This document shows positions 1 to 13,031 of a stretch of DNA of 64,000 nucleotides, piece after piece. The notes beneath the pieces were generated by a model that worked only from the letters and a program-made list of their open reading frames with translations, was not told where the DNA came from and did not search any database. The stretch's first letter is position 1. Each line of letters starts with the position of its first letter. The position numbers were made by a program, and so were the translations under genes. The stretch is from Batillaria attramentaria (Eukaryota; Mollusca; Gastropoda; Batillariidae): positions 650,501-714,500 of the forward strand of contig JACVVK020000198.1 of the NCBI GenBank assembly GCA_018292915.2. Reading direction: 5' to 3'.

Positions 1-1004
1 TTTTCGTACCGCTTCTCAATTCTGTCCCTTTCCTGCCTCAATTCTGTGGCTGACTGTGGATGGGATTCAAACATTCTGTCCATCATCTGTCTGAGTTCTT
101 TCTTTTCATCCTCCATTGGCTGAATCTGACTTTCGAATTTCCGTTCCATTACGGCAAGATCTTCATTCAAACTGTCGGTGACATCCCGCATTAAACGTTT
201 ATATTTGATTTCCATGTTGTCTCTTTCCTGCATCATAGCATTCCGTGTTTGTTGTTCACGTTGACTGGTCTGGAGCAGGCGCTGTTTTTCCATTTCTGCA
301 CTCATGGACTGGAGTCTGTCCTTCAGCGACTCTTCTTCGTCAGTGTGCTTTTTCTGCATTTCCTTGCGCAAATCTTCTTGTTTATTCTTTAAACAGTCAA
401 TCTCAGCGCTATGATCTTGCAGAAGTTTTTCCTTCTCTTTAAGGCTTGCCTGTTGTGTCTTAAGCAGCTCTTTGCGTAACTCTTCTATTGTTTCGTCCTT
501 CTTCTTAAGTAGTTTGGCCTGTTCCTCGTTTCTATTCTGAATGGATTCCCCTTCGTGTTTCAAGGCCTTCATCTCAAATGCGTGTTGCATTTTCATTTCA
601 TTCAGTCTTTCCTGGTACTCTTCTTCCATTTTCTCTTTGATAGACTCTATCTCATGTTCGCAGGCTTGTTCTGCATGCTCCACTTCGTTTTTCAGTTTCT
701 CCTTTTCATATGCAAGAGCTCTATAACAGCCAGACAATGTGCTATCGTACCGACTTTTCAACGCCTGTTTATCCTCCTCGTGTTGTTTTCTTTCTTCTTC
801 CAACCTGCGATAAAAACGTCTTTGCCAAGCGTTTTCTTCTTCGTAGGTGACTGACCAGTTTCCATTCTGTGTTGGGTGTGGTGATTGCCACCAATTTTCT
901 GCTCGGATACCGCCCAACCCTCTTCTCGTAACTATGGCAGATGACATTGTTTGTGGCATTTTCATTATGTCCCACTTAGCTGTGAGTTGCAAACATGGCT
1001 CCAT
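1..1004 (-). CDS. Coiled-coil protein, 3' end beyond window (cluster member 1)
   Basis: Reading on the minus strand from ATG at 1004 gives at least 334 codons with no stop, running off the left edge. In-frame ATGs also lie at 965 and 959. The first ~45 residues are not coiled coil and contain a Trp pair (ENWWQSPH). After that the protein is Glu/Lys/Gln-rich helix with heptad-like spacing (EEENAWQRRF, LNEMKMQHAFEMKAL, IEELRKELLKTQQ). A 3' splice acceptor (tggttcatttcag) ends at 1040, so the coding exon opens 35 bases before the ATG. The same layout is seen in the other cluster genes. The N-terminus lacks the MG start of its paralogs. Function is unknown; a cytoskeletal or scaffold role is only a guess from the coiled coil. 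Confidence 0.82.
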   Translation of the reverse strand, partial: MEPCLQLTAKWDIMKMPQTMSSAIVTRRGLGGIRAENWWQSPHPTQNGNWSVTYEEENAWQRRFYRRLEEERKQHEEDKQALKSRYDSTLSGCYRALAYEKEKLKNEVEHAEQACEHEIESIKEKMEEEYQERLNEMKMQHAFEMKALKHEGESIQNRNEEQAKLLKKKDETIEELRKELLKTQQASLKEKEKLLQDHSAEIDCLKNKQEDLRKEMQKKHTDEEESLKDRLQSMSAEMEKQRLLQTSQREQQTRNAMMQERDNMEIKYKRLMRDVTDSLNEDLAVMERKFESQIQPMEDEKKELRQMMDRMFESHPQSATELRQERDRIEKRYE

Positions 1005-1042
1005 AGTGCTCCTCTGATGTGATTACAATATCACAAGATCTG

Positions 1043-2690
1043 AAATGAACCAGGTTTAATAAGCTAAATGTCTGCCATTCCGAGCATGAGAAGTACGTGA
1101 CACGTGGCCGGTACTTCCTGGTGAAGGCATATGCACTCCACCCTAATGTGTATCTCCTATGCAAGGAAGTGACCAGTCTGTCCGCAAACTACAAGAGCAC
1201 GGTACACTACGCTGAAAAAATGGTGTCTATGTTTCTAAGTGTGAGCAGTCGGAGATCCGAGTTCCTTCCGAAACTATGTTGTGTAGTATACATAACGGAA
1301 ATGTCAATACTGCTTATAGAGACTCAACCGGGAAAAAATGTCGTGTTGTTCCAGTCCTTCTCTTTGAAAGTGAATGAAACATACGAGAGTGCATAGCAGA
1401 GAGTGTGCCATACGTCATCTAATAAATATACCTCTCGTTGTGATTTCTCGGACTGGTGATCGACATACTGAGAAACAAAGAGGAAGGGACCCATCCCAAA
1501 AGATTTTTCTCCCCAAACCGCTGTTTGGTTAAGTTGTTTCTCTATGGGGCAGATTTTGCTGCGTGCAGCAGCAAGTTTCAATGATAACGAGATGGCCACC
1601 AGCCCAATATGTTGTTTCCATTCAATGACCTGCTGTAGTCACAGTCATAGTCGTGTCATGTATGCAGCCCGCGCGCACACGAACGCAAGCTCTCTGACAT
1701 TAAGCATGCTGACATAAAGAAAGTACTGGAAACCCTTTCCGTGCCTCTATGCACTTGCAAAAACCCCAAACACATGAGGTCGTGTGAGCTCGCCTAGCTG
1801 GTTGACGTCACAGACTTTTTGGCGTATGCGAGGTTGTACATGGGTGAATGAATTCTTGTAATAAAGTCGTTCCCCTTTGACAGAGTTACTTCCCGCAGAC
1901 CTGACTGACAGACGATTGCTTACTGGTATCGGAGAAGAGACCCCCAGTCTCTCTCTTGCCTTAGACGCGCACACACGCACACACACACACATTATGCTTC
2001 TGAGTGTGAGTCAGTTGCAAAAACGAAACCCACTGAAATTCCCGCTTTCCACATGTCAAGCTGTAGAGATCGCGAAAAGATACTGCATTTCGATGCAAAA
2101 TAATTTCTAGACCATCCCAGAACATGCTGGTGCAGTAACGTCAGTAGATTACGTCACCTTGGAAAGATTTCGAACCTTCCAGTAAGTTGAGGAATGTTCT
2201 AGATCTGACCTGTTCAGTACGTAAGCAGCCCTGCACAGCGTTCTGGATTCTTCTTCTTTCATGAATTTGTTCTCCGCGCATATTCTGTTTATAAAGTATT
2301 GGAGTTGTATTCTGTTGTATCCTGTGTCTTCTCTGCGATTGCACGAAGATGGCGACATAGCAGAAGTAAAATACACCACGTCTCCAAACAGAGGAATTCG
2401 GAAAGAAAGTGGCGAGACACCCCCAAGAAAAAAACAGCATCACGTCAATCAAACATGACGCACTTACTTTACGTCAGTGCGCGTGCGTCTCTTCTTCGAT
2501 GGCTTGTAGAGGAAATGTGCTGTGAGTACAAATTTTCGGGTCAACTGACGATAACGGCTGCAGTGAATTTTTCTAATTTTTTTGTATATTTTTTATGGCA
2601 CCCCAGGCTCATTATCTATGTATAGTAGGAGCGATTTTGAGATCTAAAGTGTGTTCACCAGCACTTTCATCGGGTACGGCTTACGCCAAA
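1043..2690. other. Non-coding stretch upstream of cluster member 1
   Basis: No supported coding sequence. It holds a short (CA)n tract near 1966-1990. A good donor on the minus strand (GTAAGT, complement of 2462-2467) could end a 5' non-coding exon of the gene at 1-1004, but this is not testable here. Confidence 0.4.
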
Positions 2691-3240
2691 AGTATAAAAG
2701 CGACAACCTCCAAAATTCACTCAGTTGAGAGTCCATGTAAAAAAAAATGGAGTGGTTTAGGTAAATATTACGCCTTTAAACGCCAGAAAGCTACTTTTCT
2801 GAAAAGGACGATAACTCGCAAATCATGTGTGCAATCGTACCTGGATCGGGCCTTCTATTCAACAATCTTGATTCATTTAGAAACCCCAAATTTGAAATCG
2901 ATCGGTTCAGTATTTTCGGAGATACAGGCATCTGAACTGGGTTCACATGCAATGTCAACTCAGGTTCGGTTTACATGAAAACTATAAGAGCGACCATTTT
3001 CTAGTAGTGACTCTGTTCAGAGTCCGTATTCAAGCTATCTACTGCCAAAAAATTGAGTGATTTAAATAAATATTACGACTGTAAACGAAAGACAACCAAC
3101 TTGTCTCAAAAGGCCGATAACTCCCAAATCACTTAAGCAATCATCACACGCTTGGTTGCTCTAATGTAACATTTTGATATATTTGGATACCCCAAATTTG
3201 AAGCCATGCGGCTGAGTATTTTCGAAGACACAATTCACAC
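2690..3240. repeat. Degenerate tandem duplication of a ~270-bp unit
   Basis: Two successive blocks (about 2690-2965 and 2975-3240) share the same order of phrases: a data-like 'ataaaagcgac' start, 'gagagtcc', 'aaatattacg', 'cgataactc', 'ccccaaatttgaa', and 'agtattttcg'. The copies are strongly diverged. No coding potential is seen in either. Confidence 0.65.
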
Positions 3241-3616
3241 ACACACGCACACCGCACACACACACATACGAACAGACGGCACTCACTGAGGAGGAGAGGT
3301 GCGTTCGGCGCACCATACATGTCAGCATCGATGACGCACGTCTTCTTACGTCATTGTCAGAGTTATACTTGCAAAATCGTCTCTGCGGGAGATCGGCAGT
3401 GACGTGCGTTTGTACCACAGATGCTTGCCCATGAACGTGGAAAATTTAGCCCGTCCAATGATGTTGTTTCCATTACTATGGAAACAACATAAAAAAAGAC
3501 TGTGGCGTTTCTCCAAACAATACATACTTTCACGCACACAGTGACGTAAAAAAATCTGCGTCATAGACACCTTACGTGCAACTATGTTTCTGCGTTCTTT
3601 ATGGCGGGAATTGTGC

Positions 3617-3619
<3 letters not shown>

Positions 3620-3657
<38 letters not shown>
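3620..3657. repeat. (TG)n microsatellite
   Basis: Uninterrupted TG dinucleotide run of about 19 units. The adjoining 3240-3620 and 3660-4320 bases hold no supported gene. Confidence 0.95.
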
Positions 3658-3659
<2 letters not shown>

Positions 3660-4324
3660 TAAACCGCTTCGTTAAGGTGTTTTGTTGTTGTTGTTGTTGT
3701 TTTTTAGGGCTTTCAACTTCAGCATGAAATGAGCATCATATGCTCCAGAGACACCTTTCACGATTTTTCTCTTGGCGCAATTTTAGAAGAGTTATCGCCC
3801 ATCGAAAGAAATCAACCATGTTACGTTTTCGGACGAAAAAAAGTTGTTCAAGTGCCTCCAGAATTTGGAAGTTCATCCTATTATATTGAATGGATTTGTA
3901 CTGTACTGCACAAAGCAATACTGCATCTGTCAAGCGATACCAGTGCCCATTTATGGCTCTACGCATCCCGGGATAACCCGTCGTAGTCTGTAGACTCGCA
4001 TTTTGGCTCATATCTTATCAATGAAGGCCCGCAAAGGGCTGAGAGTTGGCTCACATCTAAATGAGACTATATTCTTGTCACCATAATAAGCTTAGGTCGA
4101 TCTGTGAGCTTAAATAAAGCTGCAGGATGTATCTTTAACTCAATGAAAATTTGCACTAGCGAGTGGTGTAACACAAAACAAACTCCCTATGTCTGTGCCC
4201 AAAGGCTGTATTTCTTCGTCATATTTTCCTCGCATCTCTTCGTATTTGTCGTGTGCCGACTGATGTGGGTCTAAATGACGGGCATTGTCTTCTAAAGACT
4301 CTTCCATTTCCAATATCTTGCCTA

Positions 4325-6577
4325 TGTACTAAGCTCCGGGTCCGCGTCATTTAGCATTTTGTCTAACTGCATAACGCGTAACTGACAGTAAGCACTACAT
4401 ACTCTTTACTGCGAACGTAATACCCGTAAATTTAAGAAGTTTCAAAGCGAGACTGATGCTTTTGTAACAGAGAAACACAAATCGCGTTTCCTACCTAAGA
4501 AACAAGCAGAAAAACACGTATGAACAGTTCCTCCAGTCACTGACGTGGCATTTTGTCAAATCGTACGGTGCGCCACGCTTTACTTCACACACAATACCTG
4601 TAAGTTTAAGCAGCTTCAGTGTAAGACTGATGTTGTAAATAAAGAAAAACACCGATGGCTCATCCTAACTTAGAAAGAACACGAAGAAGGTCTGAATATG
4701 ATCCGGGGGGATCCATTATGTCGGTGGCCCTCATCAAAAACTGTTTTTAACCTGAAGTACGGGCACTTGAAAGGGAAACAATACGTATTTTATCACTATG
4801 GAGCAGTGCGATGATCTGGCACTGAAACTATACAACCAGTTGGCACACGACAATTCATGGTAGTTTATGATGTAATGGGTCAAAACATCTTCAAAAGAAA
4901 GTTTTATCAATAGGAAAACTGTATTGAGACCAGAAGTACAGGCGCCCAAATATGCGTATTTTCATCAATAGTGAGCGGCGTGACGATCTGGCACTGAAAT
5001 TATTCAACCGATTATCCAGCAGCTTAGCAGCTTCAAGAGGCAGTGTTTTGTTTTGTTTTTTGTTTTTTAAAAAGACAAGTAAGTTCTTGTAGCAGTTAGT
5101 ATGCATTATCGCCTCTGTCCAGCTGACACTCAGTGTACCTCACGACAAATTTCCGGAAACTGGTAGATAGCGTTGAAGGCACAAATATCTGCTACATCAG
5201 CACACTTTTAAAAATCTGATTCCATCCCGCCCCCACCCCCTTTCCGTAGTTCTTTTATTCCTGCTTTTTGTTCAGTTATGATGGTATGATATACTCTTTT
5301 GTTTTCCCTTTGTAGGCTATCATGGGTGGGTCAGGAATAGTGTCTTGCACTTGGTGTCTTCTATCGTGTGGTGACGTGACAGTGGTTCCTGAGTTTACTA
5401 CTCTCTTTCTTGACTCCCAAGCCCAGTGTGATATGGGATCACCGTGACCACTCTATGGAGCTGTTTTCTTTTTTCCTCTTTTTTTTCAGTAACTCGACCA
5501 GCCCGGGGTCTGCTTGTTTTGTTCTTCGTCCTTGTGGCCTCACTCTTTCGGTTTGGAGTCAAAGAGTTTGATTTGTTTCTCTAGGTCTTCCTTGTTGTTT
5601 GTACGGCAGTATCGAATCGTTCCGCTTTGCTTTGGTTTAAAGCTGTAAACACTGGTGGGGGAGGCAGAAAGATGTCAGCTCTAGGTATTGAAAACTTTCA
5701 ATGTGTTTGCGGTGTGTCTTGACGTCAAGTATTCATTCTCTATGGAATCTGTGTTTCTTTGTTTTGTTTCTCTCAATACTTCCCACAGCTAGAATCCCTC
5801 GTCCCTGTATCTTCCTTGTCAGTTTATTTTTTCCCGATCTGTGACTTTGTTCTCCTCTAGCACTGTTCCTATGCAACTGCTTCTGGTGAGACTGGAGCCC
5901 ATTCCTACCCCCCACCCCCCCCCACACCCCCCCCCCACCCCCCGCTTTTGTACGTACAGCATGATGTCATATTTAAATCATATTGTTGTTTGGTATGATT
6001 TTTAGCTCTGCATTTTAACCTTTTGTATGCACACGTGTAAGGACGTATATGTGACTGTGATAAGCTCCACAATTTCAAGGACCCCCCCCCCCCCCTCCCT
6101 GTGTCGTAAACTTAGCCACCTACAACTTAATGACTAAACTGTTGCGAATAGCAGTGCAATCACTTCTCAGCAAATTTCAGACTGTTCATTTTTCGTGTTC
6201 TTTCTCGGTTAGGATAACCCATCAGTGTTTTTTCTTTAATTAGAGCATCATTCCTGCATTGAAAGTGCTGAAAATTGCAGGCATTTTGTGTGCAGCAAAG
6301 CGTTTGTGTGGTGTTTGTTGTCATCGACGCGTCGTGAGATTTGACAAGATGCCACGTCAGTGACGTAGACCCATATTTCAGACTTTTTTCCTGCTTGTTT
6401 CTTAATTTTCTAGGATAATGGTTTGTGTTTCTCTGTTACAAAAGCATCAGTCTCTTTTGAAACTTCTAAAAAATTACAGGTATTTCGTGTGCAGTAAGGC
6501 GTTCGTGGCGCGCACTGTCAGTGACGCTTTGTACAAATGGAGAAAATGTCACGTGACTCGACCCTGAGCTTAAGTCT
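4325..6577. mobile_element. Foldback-type element with ~250-350-bp inverted arms
   Basis: The left arm (about 4325-4690) recurs as its reverse complement in the right arm (about 6175-6577). Matching phrases in order are 'taagctc-ggtc', 'aactgacagta', 'tttactgc', 'agactgatgcttttgtaac', 'agagaaacacaaa', 'gacgtggcattttgtcaaa' and 'gtaag-ttaag'. Within the left arm a second diverged copy of the same block follows (4560-4680). The 1.5-kb centre has no recognisable transposase. It includes a ~170-bp diverged tandem duplication (about 4735-5025, 'gatctggcactgaaa' in both) and a C-rich run near 5905-5942. This is probably a non-autonomous foldback transposon. Exact ends and target duplication were not resolved. 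Confidence 0.65.
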
Positions 6578-6779
6578 GCGGAAGCCACAGATAAATTTCA
6601 TTAAAATGTGCCAAAGAATCACCAGGGAAAAAATGGCGCAGCGTGTAAGGATTTTTCGCGAAGGACCCTGACTATAAATAACGGCGCACAGTAGGCCTGT
6701 GTCACCAGCATCTTCGAATGTAAAAGCAGTCGCGTACCTGCGCGGCCAGCAATGTTATCACAGGGGCGCCGGAAGATGT

Positions 6780-7200
6780 TGGGGGGAGGGGGGGCAAAAT
6801 CTCAGAGGGGGGAAACGCCAGAGCCAGTGAAAGGAAGGACATTGCCCAGAGGAAGTGAAAAGCGGGGGGGGGGGGGGGGGGGGTTCAGATGCTGCACAGA
6901 CAAAAACCTTTCCGAACCAGTGAGCCAGTGAAAGAAGGACGTTGCCCGAAGACCCGAAAAAAGTGAAAAGCGGGGGGGGGGGGGGGGGGGGGCGTTCAGA
7001 TACTGCACAGACAAACTGACAAAAACCTTTCCGAACCAGTGAAAGAAGGACGTTGCCCGAAGAAAGTGAAAAAAAAAAGGGGGGGGGGGGGGGGGTTCAG
7101 ATGCTGCGCAGACAAAAACCTTTACGAACCAGGGAGCCACTGAAAGGTAGGACGTTGCCCAAAGAAAGTGAAAAGCGGGAAGGGGGGGGGGGATTATCAG
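6780..7200. repeat. G-tract minisatellite, four ~100-bp units
   Basis: Four diverged tandem units each contain a run of 12-20 G, then 'ttcagat-ctgc-cagac', 'aaaaacctttccgaacca', 'agtgaaag' and 'ggacgttgccc'. Apparent proline-rich reading frames on the minus strand are products of the G runs and are not genes. More G and C runs follow at 7308-7319 and 7357-7369. Confidence 0.85.
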
Positions 7201-8766
7201 ACGACTTTCTGCCAAGTCGTTTTGATATTTCATGCAACGGCTAAACTGAGTTCTCTGTTGGGTGGGATGAGGGAGAGAGCAGGAAGAGGGGGCGGGGAAG
7301 GGGATGGGGGGGGGGGGGGCAAGACCATGGCTTTGTCCCCCCTCTTGCCATAGTCCCCCCCCCCCCCCGGTTCCGGCGCCCCTGTATCAGGTTATCCTAT
7401 TAAGGCCATGGTATCGGCTTTATTGTTCGGTCGGTTGTTTGTATTCAGATGCAGACTTACTGCAAAAAAAAATCTCCACCAAGGAGGTTTTGATGAAATG
7501 TTTCCCGCATTTAATTCGACGAAAAAAGAAATGCCTTTCTTTACATAAGAAATAGATATTGCAAAGACAGAGATATTAGAGAAATCTCTTTTTTGCATAC
7601 AAATCATTCGTAAACTAAAACTCAAAACCATTTTATCTTAGCCACATTGTATCCGTTTCCCCATAAACTATCGTTCTTGTATCACGTCTGCTTGTTTGGT
7701 TTGCTGGTTGGTTGGTTGGTTGGTTGGTTGGTATTTGTATTATTTTTTGTGCTTTTTTGTTGTTGTTGCTTTTTATTTGTTGTTTGTTCGTTTGTTTTTG
7801 TTGGTTTTTCTTGTCGTTTGTTATTGTTTTTGTTTGGTTGGTTTTTGTGTTGTTGGGGGGCGCACGGGGGTGGGGATGTGGGGTGTTCAGGGGTATTGTT
7901 TTGTTTCTGTCTCTTTTAATGGCTGGGACTTACCAATGTAACCAACTTACCAGAATTTGGACAAAAGGAAGTCAGCCTTGAATGTAACTTTCGAAACTGC
8001 CTGAATCTGCATTTGCCAGATCTTCAAAGCAGCATTGTAAACCTAGATGAACTGCTTCCCAGAAACGGTAAAAAAAAAAAAAAAAAAAAAAAAGTTTGAC
8101 CTTCGTGCTGGGGCCAGAAAGGACCAAAACCCACATTATTTTACGCCATAGTTATAGCTTACAATTTACTTGGGTGACATTCACAGTACTTGTGTCATTT
8201 GGGCAGAACCGACTTAAGAAAATAAGGACTTTTGGGTATCTTTACGGACATCTTCATCAGTGACAGTGGCAATTGCGTTTTAAGTGTTTTTACTTCCTAT
8301 ACAGTAGGTCATTTTATTTGTTTTCTTGTTGTTGTTTTTGGTGGGGTGGGGTGGGGGGGGGGGTGGTGGTGGTGAGTTGACTAGGTACTGCTCGAGACCA
8401 AAGATATTTAAGTGACGTTTAACTGAGCACAAATCATTCAAGCATATGGACTTGTGATACAGCTGAGTTGAATATTTGGTGATTGCAGTACTGACGGATG
8501 CTTCAGCTTTAGAACACCCTACAAAAGTGAGAGACTATACTCTACATTCGGCTATGCTGTGCATAAGTTACATCCATTTCACACCAATAAGTAACCATAC
8601 AGCAGAAAGTTTCAACCAGCATTTTAAAACTGAAAGATACACTCACTTGAGGTATGGGAACAATGAACTGAAGGATGGACTGCCAAAGTGAAAGGTTGGA
8701 GAGTTGGAAAGTCCTGAAACATGTAGCAAATAGCCATTCATATAATACTCACCAAGGGACTGTTTG

Positions 8767-8768
<2 letters not shown>
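7200..8768. other. Low-complexity intergenic DNA
   Basis: No supported gene. It contains a T/G-rich tract (7690-7900, TTGG and TTTG units), an A24 run at 8070-8093 and G-rich DNA near 8341-8372. Confidence 0.6.

Positions 8769-8828
<60 letters not shown>
8769..8828. repeat. (CA)n microsatellite
   Basis: About 30 CA units. A short (TC)n run follows near 8933-8950. Confidence 0.95.
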
Positions 8829-8830
<2 letters not shown>

Positions 8831-9110
8831 CCTCCCAATCCCCACCGACCCTTTTCCTCATTTGACAAATTCCTAACTACATCTGGAGGCAACAAAAAAG
8901 AAATAATACAGACTGCTTTTATCCCCCCCCCCTCTCTCTCTCTCTCTCTCTTAACAGACCACTTATCTTGGAGGCGTAGGCCAAAACGTTGACTGTGAGA
9001 TGTGTTGTTCAAGATAAATGGTCTATATTATTTCTCTTTGTTGCTTCTACTGAATTGTCTTATATCCACCAGCAGTCATTATGGCTACCCATTTATAAAT
9101 ACGTCGAATC

Positions 9111-9112
<2 letters not shown>

Positions 9113-9182
<70 letters not shown>
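9113..9182. repeat. (CA)n microsatellite
   Basis: About 35 uninterrupted CA units. Confidence 0.95.
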
Positions 9183-9184
<2 letters not shown>

Positions 9185-12100
9185 TCTACTCATAAAATTG
9201 CCACCAGTGTTAGTACCAAGAACAATTACGAGAATGCTTCAAGCAAGAATGAGAATGATCACACCTTCATTGTCTCCCACTAATGATCTAAGTAAATCGA
9301 CGAAATTTCTCCACAAAGCGCGCAGTGAAAAGAATTCGAAAGTTAAAGGCCAGTCTTAATCTACCCAAGATCTTCGCCGAAATGGGTTGCCGAAGACGAA
9401 AAGTCATTCGGCGACAGCCGCTTCGGGCTATCCGCTCTTTTCTCAACCTGCCTAATGCGCAGCCAGCCGCTGAAGGGCGAACTGTTCTCCGATTGGCTAT
9501 CTGATTTCAAGATGGCGGAGGGTCGTGCTCGCCGTGGCCGGTGTCGGTTGAAAGTTATAAGCATTAATATTTCGGCAATAAGGAAGTTTCTTGGTGCTGT
9601 TGGAATACACTGATTGATACGGATACTGTACATTTGACTTATAATGCTGCAGGTGATGTAGGAATGCGAAATATCTGTAATTACGGCGTTTTTGCTTTGT
9701 ACGCTAACGCCGTCTGCTAGCGTGACGGCGGTGTGCCCCTGCTTGCGTCGTCACATGGCGAGTACCGAGTCAAAGTTCTAGTCGCTGATGTTTCAGGCAT
9801 TGACAACTTTCATGGCTCACCTGCATCACATTGGTCAGTTAAGGTAGTGAAGAGTTTTAATGTTGTTGCTATAATTAATGCAAAACCACGATATTGTCGT
9901 CGGTAAGCTTATGACGTTTTTCTTTTGTGTGCTAGTCAGTCAGTGGCAACTGCTACGCCGGTGTACCGGCTCGTAACTGTCGGTCGGTTCAATGTTTTAG
10001 TTGGTAATTATTTCGGTTTTTAATGAAATTCAAGGCGCAGTTGGGTCACATCGGTTAGTTCAGACAGCGCCCATTTGAGTACGTAAAGCCATGTTGTGTA
10101 ACTCCTTGATTTCCCTCAAAAGCTACAGTTGCTACGAGACCCACTTCAAGTTCACTGGTAAACCATCAATCGGCGCCATTGCTATTTTCCTTCAGTCACG
10201 TGTCATTCGCTAAGGCGAGAGCGCTAGGTTAGATTTATACGTACACATCTTCGCGAAGCTCGCCGAGGAGTCTCTGCACGAATCTTCGCGAACGCCTTAT
10301 TCGCTAGATTAATAGAGAAGACCTCGTCTGCTGATATTTGAGTAGTATTTTTCCAAGCTACAACATTTCGACTCAAATACAACATTCAGCTCTGTGCGAG
10401 CATATTGCTTTTTCTACCTCTACTAGGCTTAAGGAGTGTCTTTGCTACCATCTACCATCTGGTTCATTGAGTTTATTCTTTAAAAAAATGCGCCCCACAA
10501 ATGCCATTTCTTCTTCTTATTATTATTGTCGTTGTTATCATCATCATCATCATCATCATCATCGTCTAGTAATAAAAGATCACTAAGCGTGATCAGGTTG
10601 ACATGTCATTTTATTTTATTTTTCTTCCTTCATTTTTCCCCCAAGGTTTCTCAGCATCTCCTACTTGCACTTGTGGTGCTCGAGTATTCGTGCCGACATG
10701 TTCACAAAACGTCGGTTATTAGTTTTCCTCCTTTTGAAAAGGCTCCTGTTTTAGCAAACGACCTCCACCACCACTACCAACACCACCAATAATGACAAAT
10801 GCGTGTGTGAAACTTTTCAATTATCAAAAAACTGAAAAGCAGGGGGGTGGGGGTGGGGGGTCCAACCGATAATGAAAATGATGGTTTTTACGGTAATTTG
10901 AAGGCCTCTCCTTTCACCTTGTGAAAAAAAGGGTAATTCTCTCCACAGAGAAAGAGCACGTTTCAAACCCATTGTGGTAGGTTTTGCTGACATGTATTGC
11001 TTCAACTTTGTTCTCTTTCAACTTTTCAACTAACAAGTCTTTGGCTGGTATGAAATCCCTTAGTGCTAGAGCAGGATGCACGTCTTCAAAAAAGGCCTCA
11101 TCTTATGAGTTATCTCGTGGTTTGGGTCAAGAGATACCTATATATGTGGAAAGTAGCCAAAGGCACCACGTTCAGAAAACGACCGCGAGACTGACTAGCA
11201 TGCTTTTTGAAAAACTGACTGGTCATCCCATTGAATATTTAGATCAGCACAGTTCGTAAGAAGAACGTCTTGTAAGTCCAGTAGACAGCGATTCGATGGA
11301 ACAGTTTTGATCTCTTCTGACGTAACGTCGTGCGTTCGCAGAGTGGTGTGTTGTTAACAGCTTTCGGTTTCGTGTGATCGGCACGTATTTGTCAGTCACC
11401 ATGAGGTCCGAGTATCACTTATCTTTAATCTTTCATCGAACGCAGAAAGTTGTTTCACTCACCCCCTGAAGAACATTAGCCAGTCATACAAACTCTCGAA
11501 AATCGATCGATATTCGTGATCGCACAGATAACATCTGTGTCTCTGGTGTTGGTAAGGGCCTATCACCGCACCATAAGCTTCACTGCTACGGCCGTCAGTT
11601 TCACTGACACTGTCATTGTCTTCGATTTTGCTGTTCATTACTGCCTACCAACTTTAAACACCTCCACTTCGGTATAAATGTACGAGCGATCGCCCTTGGT
11701 TGCCGATCCGACGAAGCACGTCCGTACATCGCAGAGCGCAGATTTTATTTTATTTTTTTATTATTATTTTAGAGATTTAAAAACAAAACAAAACAAACAA
11801 AAAAACCTCTGGAATTTCCGTCTGGAGAGATTTAAAAAAACCAAAACGGTTTTCCGTCTACAGACGGAAGAGTTTCACCCATGCAAATGTAGAAATCTTA
11901 CCGTAGTAGTTAAATCTTATGCCGTGGTAGGTTGTTTGAAGCGAGACGAAGTCACAGGAATCGAAACGCAAGGGCGCGCAGGAACCGTCTCTTAAATACG
12001 GGTGTCTAGGTCACGTGCGCGTAGCGCGCCGGCACTGAAGATTGCCTGTCATGGTGTAGATCGGAATGTCACGTGATGTTCTGTTAACTGATATGTTATG

Positions 12101-13029
12101 GTTGCCTTTTATGGTGCAGATCAGAATGTCACGTGATGTTCTGTTACTGTCGACGATTAACACTTTTTTTTAAAGGAAATAGAATTACTACTCAAGCTGG
12201 CACTGCGCCAACATATGAGACTGGAAAAGTGGCCTCACGTACGTACGTGATCAAGGTCTTGTCTTCAATGAAGAAAGCTATTGTTTGTTGTTGCAACGCA
12301 GTGCTACCCTCCTTCTCCATCCATACACAAAACGCCCACTTACCACCCCCCCTCACCCCACCCCACCCCACTCCCCTGTATTTTCCCAAGTGACTATTTT
12401 CATTGGCTCAGTTTCGTCATCGATCTCTTAATCCGCGGTTCAAGTGTAGAGGGTGACAGGTTTGGATGGTGTGAGGGTTATGGTGGAGGGAAATAATACG
12501 ACTGAGGACGGGTTGGGGTAAGTGTGTGTTCACAAGTACAAACGCTTGTGGGCGCTCGATAGGGAAGATGAAAACAACATGAATGTCTTGATTTTTTAAA
12601 TAGCCATCCAGTGACGTTATTCTTGGAAACAGCCGTGGACTCAGTTGTACGCCAGGTGGGTGGCGGTGTTTCTCGGAAAGTAGGCCACGCAAGTTGACTG
12701 TGCTCGCACACATTTACCCATTTACCCTCCACAACAACCACCATTCCACTACAACGACAACCCTGTTCCGGGTCCGTCGATAACTCTAGGCCCCTGCGAC
12801 GACGGCCAAGTCGGGCTAACCGAGACCGAGCCGAGCTAAGTGATACCTTAGAAGGAAAAAAAACAAAACTCGGTGACAAGGAAAGTGGACAGTTGCGAAC
12901 AAATTTGAGGTCCCCGTGTTATTTCACAGTGTGCACAGAAGCGGTGAAAACTGTCGCATTCACCAGCACAGTACATTCTCAGCCTGTTTCGAGATTAAAA
13001 CCTGCATGAGTTCATTGAGTTGTCCCCTG
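9183..13029. other. Intergenic, no supported gene
   Basis: No reading frame here resembles a known family. A (CAT)n run lies near 10540-10562 and GA/CA-poor mixed sequence elsewhere. C-rich runs occur near 12346-12375. Two near-identical ~55-bp phrases ('cagatcggaatgtcacgtgatgtt' type, at about 12055 and 12118) form a small tandem duplication. Confidence 0.5.
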
Positions 13030-13031
13030 TA

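Noticed and set aside
6802..7233. 143-codon proline-rich frame on the minus strand
   Set aside because: It is generated by G-run minisatellite units; residues follow the repeat and no family is matched.
9355..10320. Possible MITE with 'ttaatcta' and 'cttcgc' ends
   Set aside because: End similarity is short and imperfect, and no target duplication is visible.
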